Positions 11,287 through 21,712 of a DNA stretch of 64,000 nucleotides are shown one piece after another. Where the stretch lies: the NCBI GenBank assembly GCA_013399015.1, contig VWZX01002867.1, positions 1,225,368-1,289,367 of the forward strand, in the 5' to 3' direction. Both the position numbers and the translations under genes were made by a program. Under the pieces are notes generated by a model, which ran no database searches, was not told the origin of the DNA, and saw only the letters and a list, made by a program, of their open reading frames with translations. This DNA comes from Galbula dea (lineage: Eukaryota > Chordata > Aves > Piciformes > Galbulidae). How positions within the stretch are numbered: position 1 is the first letter of the stretch; the number at the start of each line of letters is the position of its first letter.

Positions 11287-13544
11287 GAGATTTTGCAGCT
11301 CTGGTGACTCTAGGCTCACTGAAGGGAGGCAGAGGGCTGAATGGCCATGAGGTTTTGCAGAGCATCCATGGCAGAGGCAGAAGCAAGCAGCACTCCTCCC
11401 AGTCATCAGTTTTTACAGCTGAAGCATCCAACTTTTTGACTAAAGAAACTTGCAGAATCCTTAATTTTGAGGTAAATTAATTAATAACTGACTACTTTTC
11501 AATAGAGCACAGGGAAAAGCTAGATGAATGCAGTTAACTGTCTGCTTATCTCCCTGGGGTTTTACCTTTCACTCCTGATTTTGCCAAAGCTTTCTGAGAG
11601 TCCAAAACCTTTGCAAACTTTGACTTGAATTTTCTGTTCAGGTGAGTTCCCATTTCTAAAGATCCTCTTTCACCTGCCCCTGCAATTTCACTTCCATTTT
11701 TCTGGTAGCCTCTCAATTCTCCACAGTTCTCTGTGCCTGAAGGCATCAGCCTGAAGTTCAGTTGAGAAAGGAATATTACTGCCCATACACAGACCTTCAG
11801 CAAAGAAACTCCTGTGACTCCCTAGAAGAAAACCAGAGCTAACTCCCTCCTGTGTCCCTAGCCAAGCCACATTTTCTGCCTCTAGGACACCTGTCCAAGA
11901 GGAACAGGCTTCTTGTAAAATAAACACAACTGCTTTGGGGAGCAAAGTCAGGGAAGAGAAAAGAAGCAGCCAAGTTCCGGATATCCTGGAGAGCACTTCT
12001 CCTGCTTCCTTCACCTGCCAGGAAGAAAAATATCTCTTTCTAGCCAATTCTAGTTTTATTTTCAGCCTAAAGGATCATGCTAGGAATAACTGGGTAACAA
12101 AGATGTTTTCTTTCTTGCCTAATGTAATCAAAGGCTTAGTGGACAAGGTAAGTGATGGCATGAGCTATAATTCAATGTTCTAGGGCTTTGAGGTGTCTAA
12201 CTGATCTGAATGTCAAGAGCAGGGTGAAAAATGAGCTGAAACCTGTGCAGTGGACCTGTATGGAGATGTTCTTTCTCTCTGGGATAGACCAGGATTAAAA
12301 GGTCACATTCCAACAGACTTAAAATGTGGTGGTGCTCAGACCAGGCTCACAGCTTTGGGCTTGCTCAGTGTCTCAGTGAAGTTAAAGGACTTTGGGCTCC
12401 TTCTGGGGACAGTGCAAGATGAACTGTGCTCAGCTTTGTGGAGAGGCAAAGGTTGAGCCAGAGCTGCAGAACTTGTGTTGGGTTTGTGGTTGAGAAAACT
12501 CCTTGATGTCCAAGGCAGAGTTTTTTGCCTCCTTGATAGCTGGCAGGGTACCAATTCATGAGGCTTATGAAGAGATGCTGTGGTCTTGTTGAACTTAGCC
12601 TGGATCAAAACCTCAGCTATGTGGTGTTAGAAACCTTTCTATTTACTTCACATGCTGAGCATGGAAGTTCACACATCTTCAAAGGCTCTATCTGTGGTTT
12701 GTGAGGAGGTTCCTGGCCCTAGTGTCTCCAGTCCAAACAGAAGATGAGACAGCAGATGACTGCAGACAGGCAGGATTAATCTGGTGTCTGTTGGGTTACT
12801 CTGTATCCTTGTTTGGGTCCTACTTGGCTTTTTCTTTCTCTCTTAACCTTGATCAAGATCCTAAAACTGTATCCTAAAGAAATCCCAGCTTTCCTCCTCC
12901 TAATTCAGAAGTTCAGCTCAAATCAGGCAAAAAAACCCCAACCCTGAAACAAAGACCTGAGGAGTTGAGACAAAACTCAATTGCTTCATGTCTTAATTAA
13001 CTGCAATTTTCCTGCCTGCAGCTCAAGGACCTTCTGGACATTTTATCTGGTAAAGTGTGAAATTACCTGAGTGCTGGAAGGAAGTGGAGACCTTTCTGCC
13101 TCAAACAGATACTGTGCAACTGTTTATCTACAAGCTAAGGAAATGGTTTTTTGCACTTGGCTGATGTTCAGTCTCATGAATAATATTTTGTAGAGGAGTT
13201 TGCTCTCTGATTAGCCCCAAATGATCTGTGCATGTCTAGGAACAGCTTCATGGTTATTTCTGCTAGAGAGCAGAGCAGGTTTTTTAAATCCCTCCTGTTC
13301 CTTGGAATAACTGTGTTTGTGTTGCTTGGATGCCAAGGCAAAGTGGGAACCCCACGGAGGAGGTGGGATGGAGAGAGGAAAAGTTGCTTTATCTTGTGCA
13401 GATTGCAAGTGGAACATGATCTCTGAATCAACTCTCTCTCTTGTTAGAACAACTGAAAAATATTTAATTACTCATGGTAGGGTGGAGCTGCTGCTGCAGT
13501 CTGGCTCTTCTTGTGTTTGAAACCCATCAGTGCTCTGCTTAGAG
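11287..13544. other. Unique intergenic sequence, no gene seen
   Basis: No repeat family or gene is recognised in this stretch. Opposing frames at 11546-12047 and 12250-12608 mirror each other on both strands and have no domain signature. Confidence 0.5.
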
Positions 13545-14010
13545 AGACAAGGAACTACTGGAGGGAGTCCAGCAGAGGCTAGGAAGATGCTGAGGGCACT
13601 GGAGCATCTCTGGCAGGAGGAAAAGCTGAGAGCCCTGAGGCTGCTTAGCCTGGAGAAGAGCAGCCCCAGAGGGTAGCTGCTCAATGCTGAGCAAGGGCTG
13701 GGGGCAAGAGGCTGGGGCCAGACTCTGCTCAGTGGTGCCCAGGGCCAGGCCAAGGGGCACTGGGCACCAACTGGAACCCAGGAGGTTCCATCTGAGCAGA
13801 AGGAGAAACTTGTTTGGTGTTGAGGGTGTTGGAGCCCTGGCCCAGGCTGCCCAGAGAGGTTGTGGAGTCTCCTTGTGTGGAGAGATTGCAAAGGCAGCTG
13901 GAGGTGATCCTGGGCAAGCTGCTGTGGGTGACCCTGCTTTAGCAGGGGGGTTGGACTGGATGATCCCCAGAGGTCCCTTCCAACCCCTACCATGCTGGGA
14001 TTCAGGAATT
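13545..14010 (+). mobile_element. CR1 LINE 3' end, young subfamily (type B)
   Basis: The element is plus-oriented and belongs to a different 3'-UTR type from most copies here. It is marked by 'gaggttgtggagtctcc', 'gtggagagattgcaaagg' and 'ggttggactggatgatcc'. Compared with the reversed copy at 26733-27131 it shows only about 14 differences over about 330 bp, excluding one 6-base indel. The large overlapping frames of 158-191 codons on both strands come from its GC-rich, stop-poor sequence and are not genes. Confidence 0.94.
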
Positions 14011-15503
14011 CTTTTCCCCATCTCAGACTTGATTTATCAGGATTCAACTTTTTTCTTGGGGGGAGGGAGGAATTTCAGATCCTACATTTCTCACCACTGG
14101 ATAAAGCCTTTAGGTAGCAACTTTCAGATTGTTTGCTGTTCTTGGACTCCTCAGAAATAGCTCCTGTACATACAAGAGTCTTCAGACCACATGATAAATG
14201 TCAGCCATGGTAAATGCAGGCTTAGGACCTTCACAGCAGGAAGACTTCCTTAAATTTCATTCTCCTTTTCTTCCAAAGGGAAACCAGAGGCTCCCAAATC
14301 AATGTTGAATTGTTCCACCCAGATAAAACCTACTTAAAGTTGGAGTAATGCACTGGTCAGGCTTCTATTTCTTGTTTGGTTTTTTAATTCATTGCTCTGA
14401 AAGGGGAAACATTTCCAGCTTCTGCAACATTGGGGATTCCTCCTCTTTCCAATGTTTGAAAGAGACTTTTGCTGCAGTTCAGTGGAGCACAAACACCTCT
14501 ATGCTATGCTGAAGCTCTGGGCTGGTGTGGGGTCTGAGATCATGACATGCTTTGCTGGCAACTTTGTAGCCAGCTCTAGAGTCTGAATGAAAACATGTGC
14601 TGAGTTTCAGGAAAGCACTTTCGGGGCAGAAGGCAATAACCCCAGGCCAGAGCATTGGCAGAAACCTCAGGTATAGGTTTTGTGATGTTTATCCTGTAAC
14701 TTTCTGCCAGCACTTTGCCATCCTTTCACTCTCCCTGAAGCAGGGAACCTGTTGATAAGATCACTCAGCTTTATATCCTTCTAGGAGAGAAACACTAGCT
14801 CTGGTTTTCTGCTCAGAGTTAACTTCCTGCACAGTTTCACTGTTTCACAGACTTTTTTCCTTTTCTAAATTTTTCATCTCTCTCAGCTCACCTTTTAGCT
14901 GAGAAACTTGGGCTATTGCAACTGCTAAACACTGGGGTTGAAGGGAGCTGGTAACAGCACAACTGAGGCAGTTCTAAACACACATTTTTGTGATGTTGTC
15001 CTTGAGGGAACCTAAAGAACATGGAGATCTCAGCCTAAGAGACCATCTTCAGTCTTGTTTGTTGTGACAGAAGGCATGTAGCTTATAGCTGAAGAGAACT
15101 GGTTTGAAGGAAGGTCAGATAAGAACACTCCAAATCAGCAGGTGCAAAAAATTACCTCCAGCAGCTTGAGGCCAAAGCCAGTCAAAGCTTTTCCAATACC
15201 TGTTGATGGACAAGATGTTCTGGAGTCTGCTTCCTTGCCCTTTATGAAGTTAGTTATCTCTGGAAAAGTGGAATGACTCAGTAAGATGGGGAAAAAAACT
15301 CCTCAGAAGACTGAGGGACAGGATTTAGAGGGCTTGTTCTTCAACTTTTCCCTGAGAGAGCAAGCACCAAGTCTCTGTCCAGATCTCTTTGACTTTTAGA
15401 CATCCCAGCCCAGAAAGTGGCACACAGGGAGAGACTGTAATAAACTGAAATCAAATCCTTCTCTTTGTTCTAAGATCTGTATTGTGAAGAGTTCCCCAGC
15501 TGG
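14011..15503. other. Unique intergenic sequence, no gene seen
   Basis: There is no frame of note, no recognisable repeat and no RNA gene in this stretch. Confidence 0.5.
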
Positions 15504-15878
15504 AATCATAGAATGCTTTTGGTTGGAAGAGACCAAGATCATAAAGTTCAACTGTTAACCAGCCCTGCCAGGGCATCCCTAAACCATGGCCCTCAGCACC
15601 ACATCTCCAGGGCTTTTCAAATCTTCTAAGGATGGTGACTCCACCACTGCCTTGGGCAACTTGGGCCAGAGCTTGGCAATCCTTTTGGGGAAGAAATTAT
15701 TCCTCCTGTCCAACCTAAACCTCCCCTGGCACAACTTGAGGTCCTTTCCTCTTGTCTACTCCTTCTTCCTTGGGAGAAGAAACCAACCCTCATCTCACTC
15801 CAAGCCTCCTTTCAGGGGGCTGTAAAGAGTGAGAAGGTCTCCCCTGAACCCCCTTTTCTCCAGGCTAAGCAACCCCAG
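15504..15878 (-). mobile_element. CR1 LINE 3' end (type C)
   Basis: The element is minus-oriented and starts with 'aatcatagaatgcttttgg'. It carries the type C signature 'aaaccatggccctcagcac' and 'gtgactccaccactgcc', and runs through 'ccttttctccaggctaagca'. It is 5'-truncated and non-coding. Confidence 0.92.
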
Positions 15879-16771
15879 GACAATTAATTAGCTAGATTAG
15901 GGAGATGCTTATGCCCACAGAGGCCATCTTTGCAGAAGGGTAACATCTCTTTTTAAGGACAGGCTCAGAGCTACCACCTTCTCTCCTTCAAGATGACCTT
16001 CCCAAGACCCTTATATTATGTGCATCTCATCATTTGGAAAACACTCATTGTCAGAAGGTCTTTTTTTCCCTCCTGCCTGTTGATGTGTTTATGATGCTCC
16101 TTCACTTTTCTGTTTTGCAAGCAGCCTCCAAAGAAATGCCTTGGGGGAAAAGAGTTGCAGAAACTTTGGCAAGGGCAACCTTAGCTTTGCCCTGTGTTTC
16201 CTGCAGGTCCATAGGGATCCTGGTCTCCTGAACAATGGGCTCCAGCTATCAGCCCTCAATAGCTTGACCTTTCAGGGTTTTAGGCTGCAAATCCCTGTGT
16301 TCACACACAACTTCAGCTGTACTTTCTCAGCCCCAATTGTTTGGGAACTGCCTGAAAACTTCCTATTGAGCAAAGGGCTTAAAATGAGCACATGGGCTTC
16401 CCTCCCCCACCTGCCTGCTATCTACAAAACAACTCCATTAGTACAATTAGTAAACAAAATTCTACAATGCTGGTAGGTTGTTATTTCCTGCTCACACCTG
16501 ATGATTTCACACCCCATGCTGACTCTGGAAGAAAGTGTTTTTGAGCTCTTTTAGGCTTTCTGTGTTCAGCAGTCTTAAGGGTGAAACAGATTTCAAACAG
16601 TCATTTAAGGTTGATAAACAGGGGTGAGGTGATGGGAGTGAAAGCAAGGGGGATCAGAGCAGGGAAGCACCAGCAATGGGAGTGTGTTGCTTGGGTCTGG
16701 CCACTTGAGCTTTTGGGATACCCCTGGGCTGGGGTCACCCTCTGGATGTGCACTTCCCTTGCAGTGAAAGG
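15879..16771. other. Unique intergenic sequence, no gene seen
   Basis: Frames at 16034-16476 are short, overlap in different registers and have no recognisable product. Confidence 0.5.
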
Positions 16772-17172
16772 ATCATAGAATGCTTTAGGTTAGAAGGGAC
16801 CTTGCAAGGTCATCTAGTCCAACCCTCCTGTACTGCGCAGGGACATCTCCAACTAGAGCAGGTTGCTCAGAGCCCCAAGCAACCTGACCTGGAATGATTC
16901 CAAGGATGGAACATCTCCCATCTCTCTGGGCAACCTGGGCCAGGCTCTCACCACCCTCAGGGTAAACATTTCCTTCCTTACATCTAGTCTAAGTTTCCCT
17001 CCTTTAGTTTCAAACCATCACCCCTTGTCCTGTCCCAACAGGCCCTGCTAAAGTCTGTCCCCAGCTTTCTTATAGATCCCTTTAAGTACTGATAGGCTGC
17101 AAGAAGGTCTCCCTGGAGCCTTCTCTTCTCTGGGTTGAACAGCTCCAACTCTCTCAGCCTTTCTTCATAGGA
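16772..17172 (-). mobile_element. CR1 LINE 3' end (type A)
   Basis: The element is minus-oriented. It opens with 'atcatagaatgctttagg' and contains 'ggtcatctagtccaaccctc', 'gacatctccaactagagcagg' and the 'ttcaaaccatcaccccttg' region. It fades near the 'cttctctgggttgaaca' block. It is well preserved but 5'-truncated. Confidence 0.93.
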
Positions 17173-18058
17173 TCTAGTTAGCTTTACTCAAACAAACCTG
17201 AGCTGTAACATCTGCCTGCTGCTCTTTGCCTCACCCTTCTTTTAGCATCCCTCCCCACTAGAGCTGTTCAGAGGAAACCAGTTGTCTTCAGCTTACAGAG
17301 GCACAGAGGTTAACTTGCTCATTGCTGGGGAAAAGGAGGACTGCAAGACCTTCAGCCACTGAGAAACACCTATCTCCTTACCCAGGAGAAGCACATGGCT
17401 GTTAGCTGCATCTCCCCTAGGTGAATTGGTGGCTGATCTTGCTTCATGAAGACCCCCTAGGATTGCAGGAAAACATAAAGGGAGATAGACCTGGCTCTGC
17501 TCTGTGCTAATCTTCCTTGCTTGAGGCTGGTCCTTTCCTATGAGCATCCTCAGCATGTCCTCAGGTAGGTGGTAAGTGAGCAGCTCCTACCCTGCTGTAC
17601 CTGACCATCCTGTGCTGACCCTGGGCAGTGGCTTTTGGGTGTGCTTTCCCTCCTGTTGAGTTGCTGTGCAGGTCCTGACCCCTGCACTTCTCCTGGCTCA
17701 TGTGTGCATGTAGTAAATCATGTAAACTGAGATGTCCTTAGAGGAACTAGGTGAATTGTTCTTCAAGCAGAGGCAGGTAGTGGTGTCAGTGGATTTGGAC
17801 TTTTGCAAAGTCTGAGGAAGACTGTTCAAGGCTTGGACCTCTTTAGTAGCTGCTTCTGTTTTGGTCCATTTTCTGATTACAAGTAATAAAATAGAGAAAC
17901 CTCTCCAGTCCTCTGCAAAGAATGCAATTGAAAGTAAAAGGCTGGGACTGTACTTGAAAAGCTGGGAGAGAACTTCCTCTGCAAATCACAGGCTGATGTC
18001 CTGCCTGAAGTGATGCCATCTGCCAGACTAAACTAGTCCAGAAGTGGCCAACCTGCAG
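17173..18058. other. Unique intergenic sequence, no gene seen
   Basis: Only short chance frames are present. The right end abuts the 31-bp tandem repeat. Confidence 0.5.
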
Positions 18059-18150
18059 TTCCTGATTCCCATGCCTGTTCCTTAGCTGGTTCCTGATTCC
18101 CATGCCTGTTCCTTAGCTGGTTCCTGATTCCCATGCCTGTTCCTTAGCTG
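18059..18150. repeat. Tandem repeat, 3 copies of a 31-bp unit
   Basis: Copies lie at 18059-18089, 18090-18120 and 18121-18150. The unit starts 'ttcctgattcccatgcctg' and ends 'ccttagctgg'. The copies are identical except for the last base of the third, which points to recent expansion or an assembly collapse or expansion. It is non-coding as far as can be seen. Confidence 0.95.
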
Positions 18151-19869
18151 CTGTGGCAGTGAGCCACCAGGAGCTGCTGGAGCAGGCATTTCTGGCTCGT
18201 GTCTGTATGCTCAGCCTGTTCTAATCCTGCCAGAGAGCACTGGAGCCCTTGAGGAACTGCTGGAATCCCTTCTGAACTTCCCAGGCTTTCCAAAAGGAAA
18301 GCTAAATCTTGGTCAGATGAAGTGATGCAGCACTGGGCAGGTTGGGTAACCTCTGTTTCTGCATCCCCAGGCAGCTCTTCAGCTCTGTTCAATGATCCAC
18401 CCACTCTGATGCCCTGTAGATCCTGTCCAACCTTGCTAAAGCATCTCTCCTCCTGTATCCTTTGAGCAGTGATTTCTTTCTTCTTTTTTTTTGAAGATGA
18501 CTGGGATTATCAAGGTTTGGATTAGTAAGCAATTTCCTGACTTTCTCAACATCAGAAATGAGGTCAAAAAGGTCTTTTTGAATGGAACCCATTAATCTCC
18601 TTGTTGTTAGCAAGGAAACGTTGAAAAGTGCAGGTGTTAACAGTCGCTGTGTTATTTTTGGGAGAATGTGAACTGAAACACTCACAGGAAGCATAGTATT
18701 CCCCTGCCAGCATCCTGGAGTATTATTTTAGGCAGCAGAACTAAGGGTTGTGTGCAGGATTATGCTTTCATCACACCTTTAGGGCTAGAGCACTTCGTGG
18801 GCAAGAATTTTGCCTGGAGCGTTGCTTGTCTTTGTCTTGTTCCTTCTGTTTGGAGATGAAAATAATCACTGTGGTCCCCAGGAAACCAGCAGGGTTAGGA
18901 TGCACCTCCTGGGTAAAAGCAGGACAAGGAGTTGGTCACTAGATCACAGAAGGGATCATTTCAGTTTGCTCTGAAAAGCCAGCAAGGTGGTGGGGGGTAT
19001 TCATTTTCCCCAGGTCGCTCCTTGAAAGGCTGCTTCAGCAAAGCCTTTGTACCAATATGCTGCTGGAAATGAGCCCAGGTAGGAGCTTTTGGATCTAGAT
19101 CCAGTATTGTTTGCTGACTTTAGGACCAGACTCTGGGATAGGTGAAACTAAGTGAATGGGAAGGGATTGGGCACATGGGGAAGGTGATAAGGTGAGGTCC
19201 CAGAGTGACTTAGTAGCAGAATAAATCTAAATTAGGGAGAGTTTCAGCTATCAGGCTGTTGTTGCCTCCTGCTAGAGACTCTTCTCCTAACTGAATTCTC
19301 AAGCCTTGTAGCTAAAACATGATCCATGCCTTTATAACATCAACACAGTCATATGTTTCAGGTGCACATCTACAAATGATCACCCACTGAAGGCTTTCCA
19401 AACCATGTGAACTTCTCTGTGGGTGATGGGCAGAGCTAGCATATGTTCTGGTGGCCAAGAAAAAGGGGAAAGAGAATAAACTATGAAAAAAAATTACAAT
19501 TAATGTTAAGGGTAGTGAGTAATAAAGAAAGCAAGTTGTTTAGAGCACAGTTGTCCAAGCATGGATGTCTTCACATCATATGGCTTTGGAATTGCTTGTT
19601 CTTGTAAAGAATGACCTTATGTGGGTGCCTCTACATAGCCAGACAATATTAACAGAGCCACATCACAGGGTAAATGTCAGGCAGCACTGGTGGCTGAGTG
19701 AATGTACTGGCTTGGAGAAACTCCCCAGTGACATGAGACAGTTAGTTATAAAAAGAATCATCTCCACAGAGATTTGTAGGGCAGCCATCCAGGATCCATC
19801 AAGGAATTAAAGATGAAGATCTTGATGTTCTTTTCTGATACAAAACTGCTGAGTGGAGGAGCAAAGTCA
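18151..19869. other. Unique intergenic sequence, no gene seen
   Basis: Minus-strand frames at 18144-18404 and 18389-18694 have no recognisable domains. No CR1 fragment is seen here. Confidence 0.5.
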
Positions 19870-20382
19870 CCCCAAACCTTCCCCTTTGTTTTGGTTTCTC
19901 TTCCTTTTTACAGAGTGGTTTCTGGAGTATATCAGCTCTCCAGCTAATAGAGCTGGTAAAGAAAGGCCACCCTTAACCTGAGGTTTTCTCATCAGCTGAT
20001 TAAAATCTAGAACATAATCAAACAAGAATCTCCCTGATTGCCTAAGAAGTGCACTTCCCATCTCCACCAACCTGCCTTGCACTACTGCTCTGGCAGGCCA
20101 GGCCTTTTTCTCCTGAATATCTAGGATGTGAGATATGTTAGTCATCTCCAGGCACTCTTCCAAGGAGCTTTTTATCAGCTCCAAGTTCTTCTTTTTTAGG
20201 GTTTGTGGAGTTCTGATGAACAGAGGAGGCATAGCTTTTAAATGCTGCAGAAACATTCTTGGCCAAGCAAAGTCTGGACACTCAAGGGCTGCTCTAGTTA
20301 TGTCTATGGACTTCAAATTGGGTGGTGGGATCTGTCTTCCAAGTGTGCTAACATGGCTAAATGAGTGTTTAGCTTCATTGCC
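19870..20382 (-). other. Unassigned 171-codon open stretch, possible exon or chance frame
   Basis: On the minus strand the frame is open from just after a TGA at 20383-20385 to the stop near 19867. It includes segments such as 'CPDFAWPRMFLQHLKAMPPL' and 'LELIKSSLEECLEMTNISH', whose amino-acid mix looks protein-like. I do not recognise a family and there is no ATG-initiated start at its head. A GT suitable as a splice donor occurs at 19910-19911 on the minus strand. The same place read on the plus strand forms a strong acceptor-like tract (pyrimidine-rich 19880-19911, then CAG). A run this long is expected about once by chance in 64 kb over six frames, so confidence is low. Confidence 0.18.
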
Positions 20383-20408
20383 TCAATAATTAAAGTAGCT
20401 GGGTTCAA

Positions 20409-20471
20409 ATCTGGTAATTATAATTATTTATTATTTATATTATAATTATAATTATTATAATCTGGTAATTA
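20409..20471. repeat. AT-rich run bounded by a 12-bp direct repeat
   Basis: A perfect 12-bp repeat, ATCTGGTAATTA, lies at 20409-20420 and 20460-20471. Between them are 39 bases made only of A and T, with 'taattataatta' and 'attattta' units. This looks like replication slippage at an unstable AT tract. There is no sign that it is a transposon. Confidence 0.85.
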
Positions 20472-21180
20472 AAAATGCCAAAAAAAGAACCCTAGGCTTT
20501 TGCTAGCCAAAAGGCAAACAAGGGATTTTGGAAGCTCCCAAGAGGATACTGAAGGCAACTGTTTGACATAACCCAAACTGAATGTTTTCTCCCAGTAATA
20601 ACTCAACTTTCAATCCTCTATTTACCCAGGGTGTTAAATCTTGCTTTCCCAGGGGTGCAGACTGATAGGCAGCCATGGTAGCCCACCAGCATTGTCCCTT
20701 TTCTGACAGGGGAACCAGTGATTGTTGGTCACTCAGAGGCAAAGGGAACATAACTTCCAAGTAACCAAAGTAATAAACTCTTTCACCTGAAGTGGGATTA
20801 ATAAAGATACTCCCTTCTCTTAAATGCACTAATTTAAAGTAACACACTAACTCCCTAGCACATTTGGGGTGGTTTTTTTTTTTAACCTGACATCTGTTCA
20901 AACATCTGTTCAGCAGGACAAGAATGAATCATATTACACTGATTATATTTGCTTAATTCTACCATGTAGTCTTTGATCCACATCAGGTCGACATGCCTAG
21001 CCAGATACCACGAAAACCAAACCTCAGGCTGTTGTTGCACTGAACAATGGCAAGAAAAGGCACAGGTCTGGCTTGTTGGCTCTGTCAGCCCAACAAGGGA
21101 GAAAAAGCCATTTCTTGTTCACAGCCTGCTTCCAAATAGAGTGGGTGTGCTGGGAAGGAAAGCTTTTCTGTCTGTATAGA
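20472..21180. other. Unique intergenic sequence, no gene seen
   Basis: The minus-strand 132-codon frame at 20503-20901 has no recognisable domain and runs through a T homopolymer near 20873-20883. I see no RNA gene or repeat family. Confidence 0.5.
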
Positions 21181-21712
21181 ATCAGAGAATGCTTTGGGTT
21201 GGAAGGGATCTTAAAGATCATCTACTTCTCCCTCCCCCTCAGCTTGCCATGGGGTAGGGATGCCACTAGATCAGGTTGTTCAGGGCCATATCTAACTGCT
21301 AGGGATGGAGCAACCACAGCTTGTCTGGGTAACCTGTCCCAGTGCCTCACCACTCTCTGAGTCAAAAAATTTCTTCCTAGGATCTAATCTAAATCTCCTC
21401 TCTCTTGTTTAAAACCCTTCTCTCTCATCCTATTATCTTCTCATGTAAAATGTCTCTCCCACTTTTTGATAAGCTCCCTTTAAGTACTGCAAGGCTGCAG
21501 TAAGCTCTTCCTGGAGCCTTCTCTTCTCCAGGCTGAACAACCCCAAATCTCTCAGCCTGTCCTCACAGCAGAGAGCTTCCAGCCCTCAGATCATCTTGGT
21601 GGCCTCCTCTGAACCAGCTCCAGCAGGTTCACATTTTCCTTGTGCTGAGGTTACCAGAGCTGGATGCTCTATTCTTGGTGGGGTCTCATGAGAGCAGAGT
21701 AGGTTGCTTGAG
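21181..21712 (-). mobile_element. CR1 LINE 3' end, long fragment
   Basis: The element is minus-oriented. It opens with 'atcagagaatgctttggg', carries 'ttggaagggatcttaaag' and 'cttctccaggctgaacaac', and reaches further into the element with 'ggtggggtctcatgagagcagag'. At about 530 bp it is one of the three longest CR1 fragments in the window, but it still contains no coding part. Confidence 0.92.

Noticed and set aside
13472..14160. Overlapping frames of 158-191 codons on both strands
   Set aside because: They lie inside a CR1 3' end that is GC-rich and stop-poor; related frames recur in the second type B CR1 copy at 26.7-27.1 kb.
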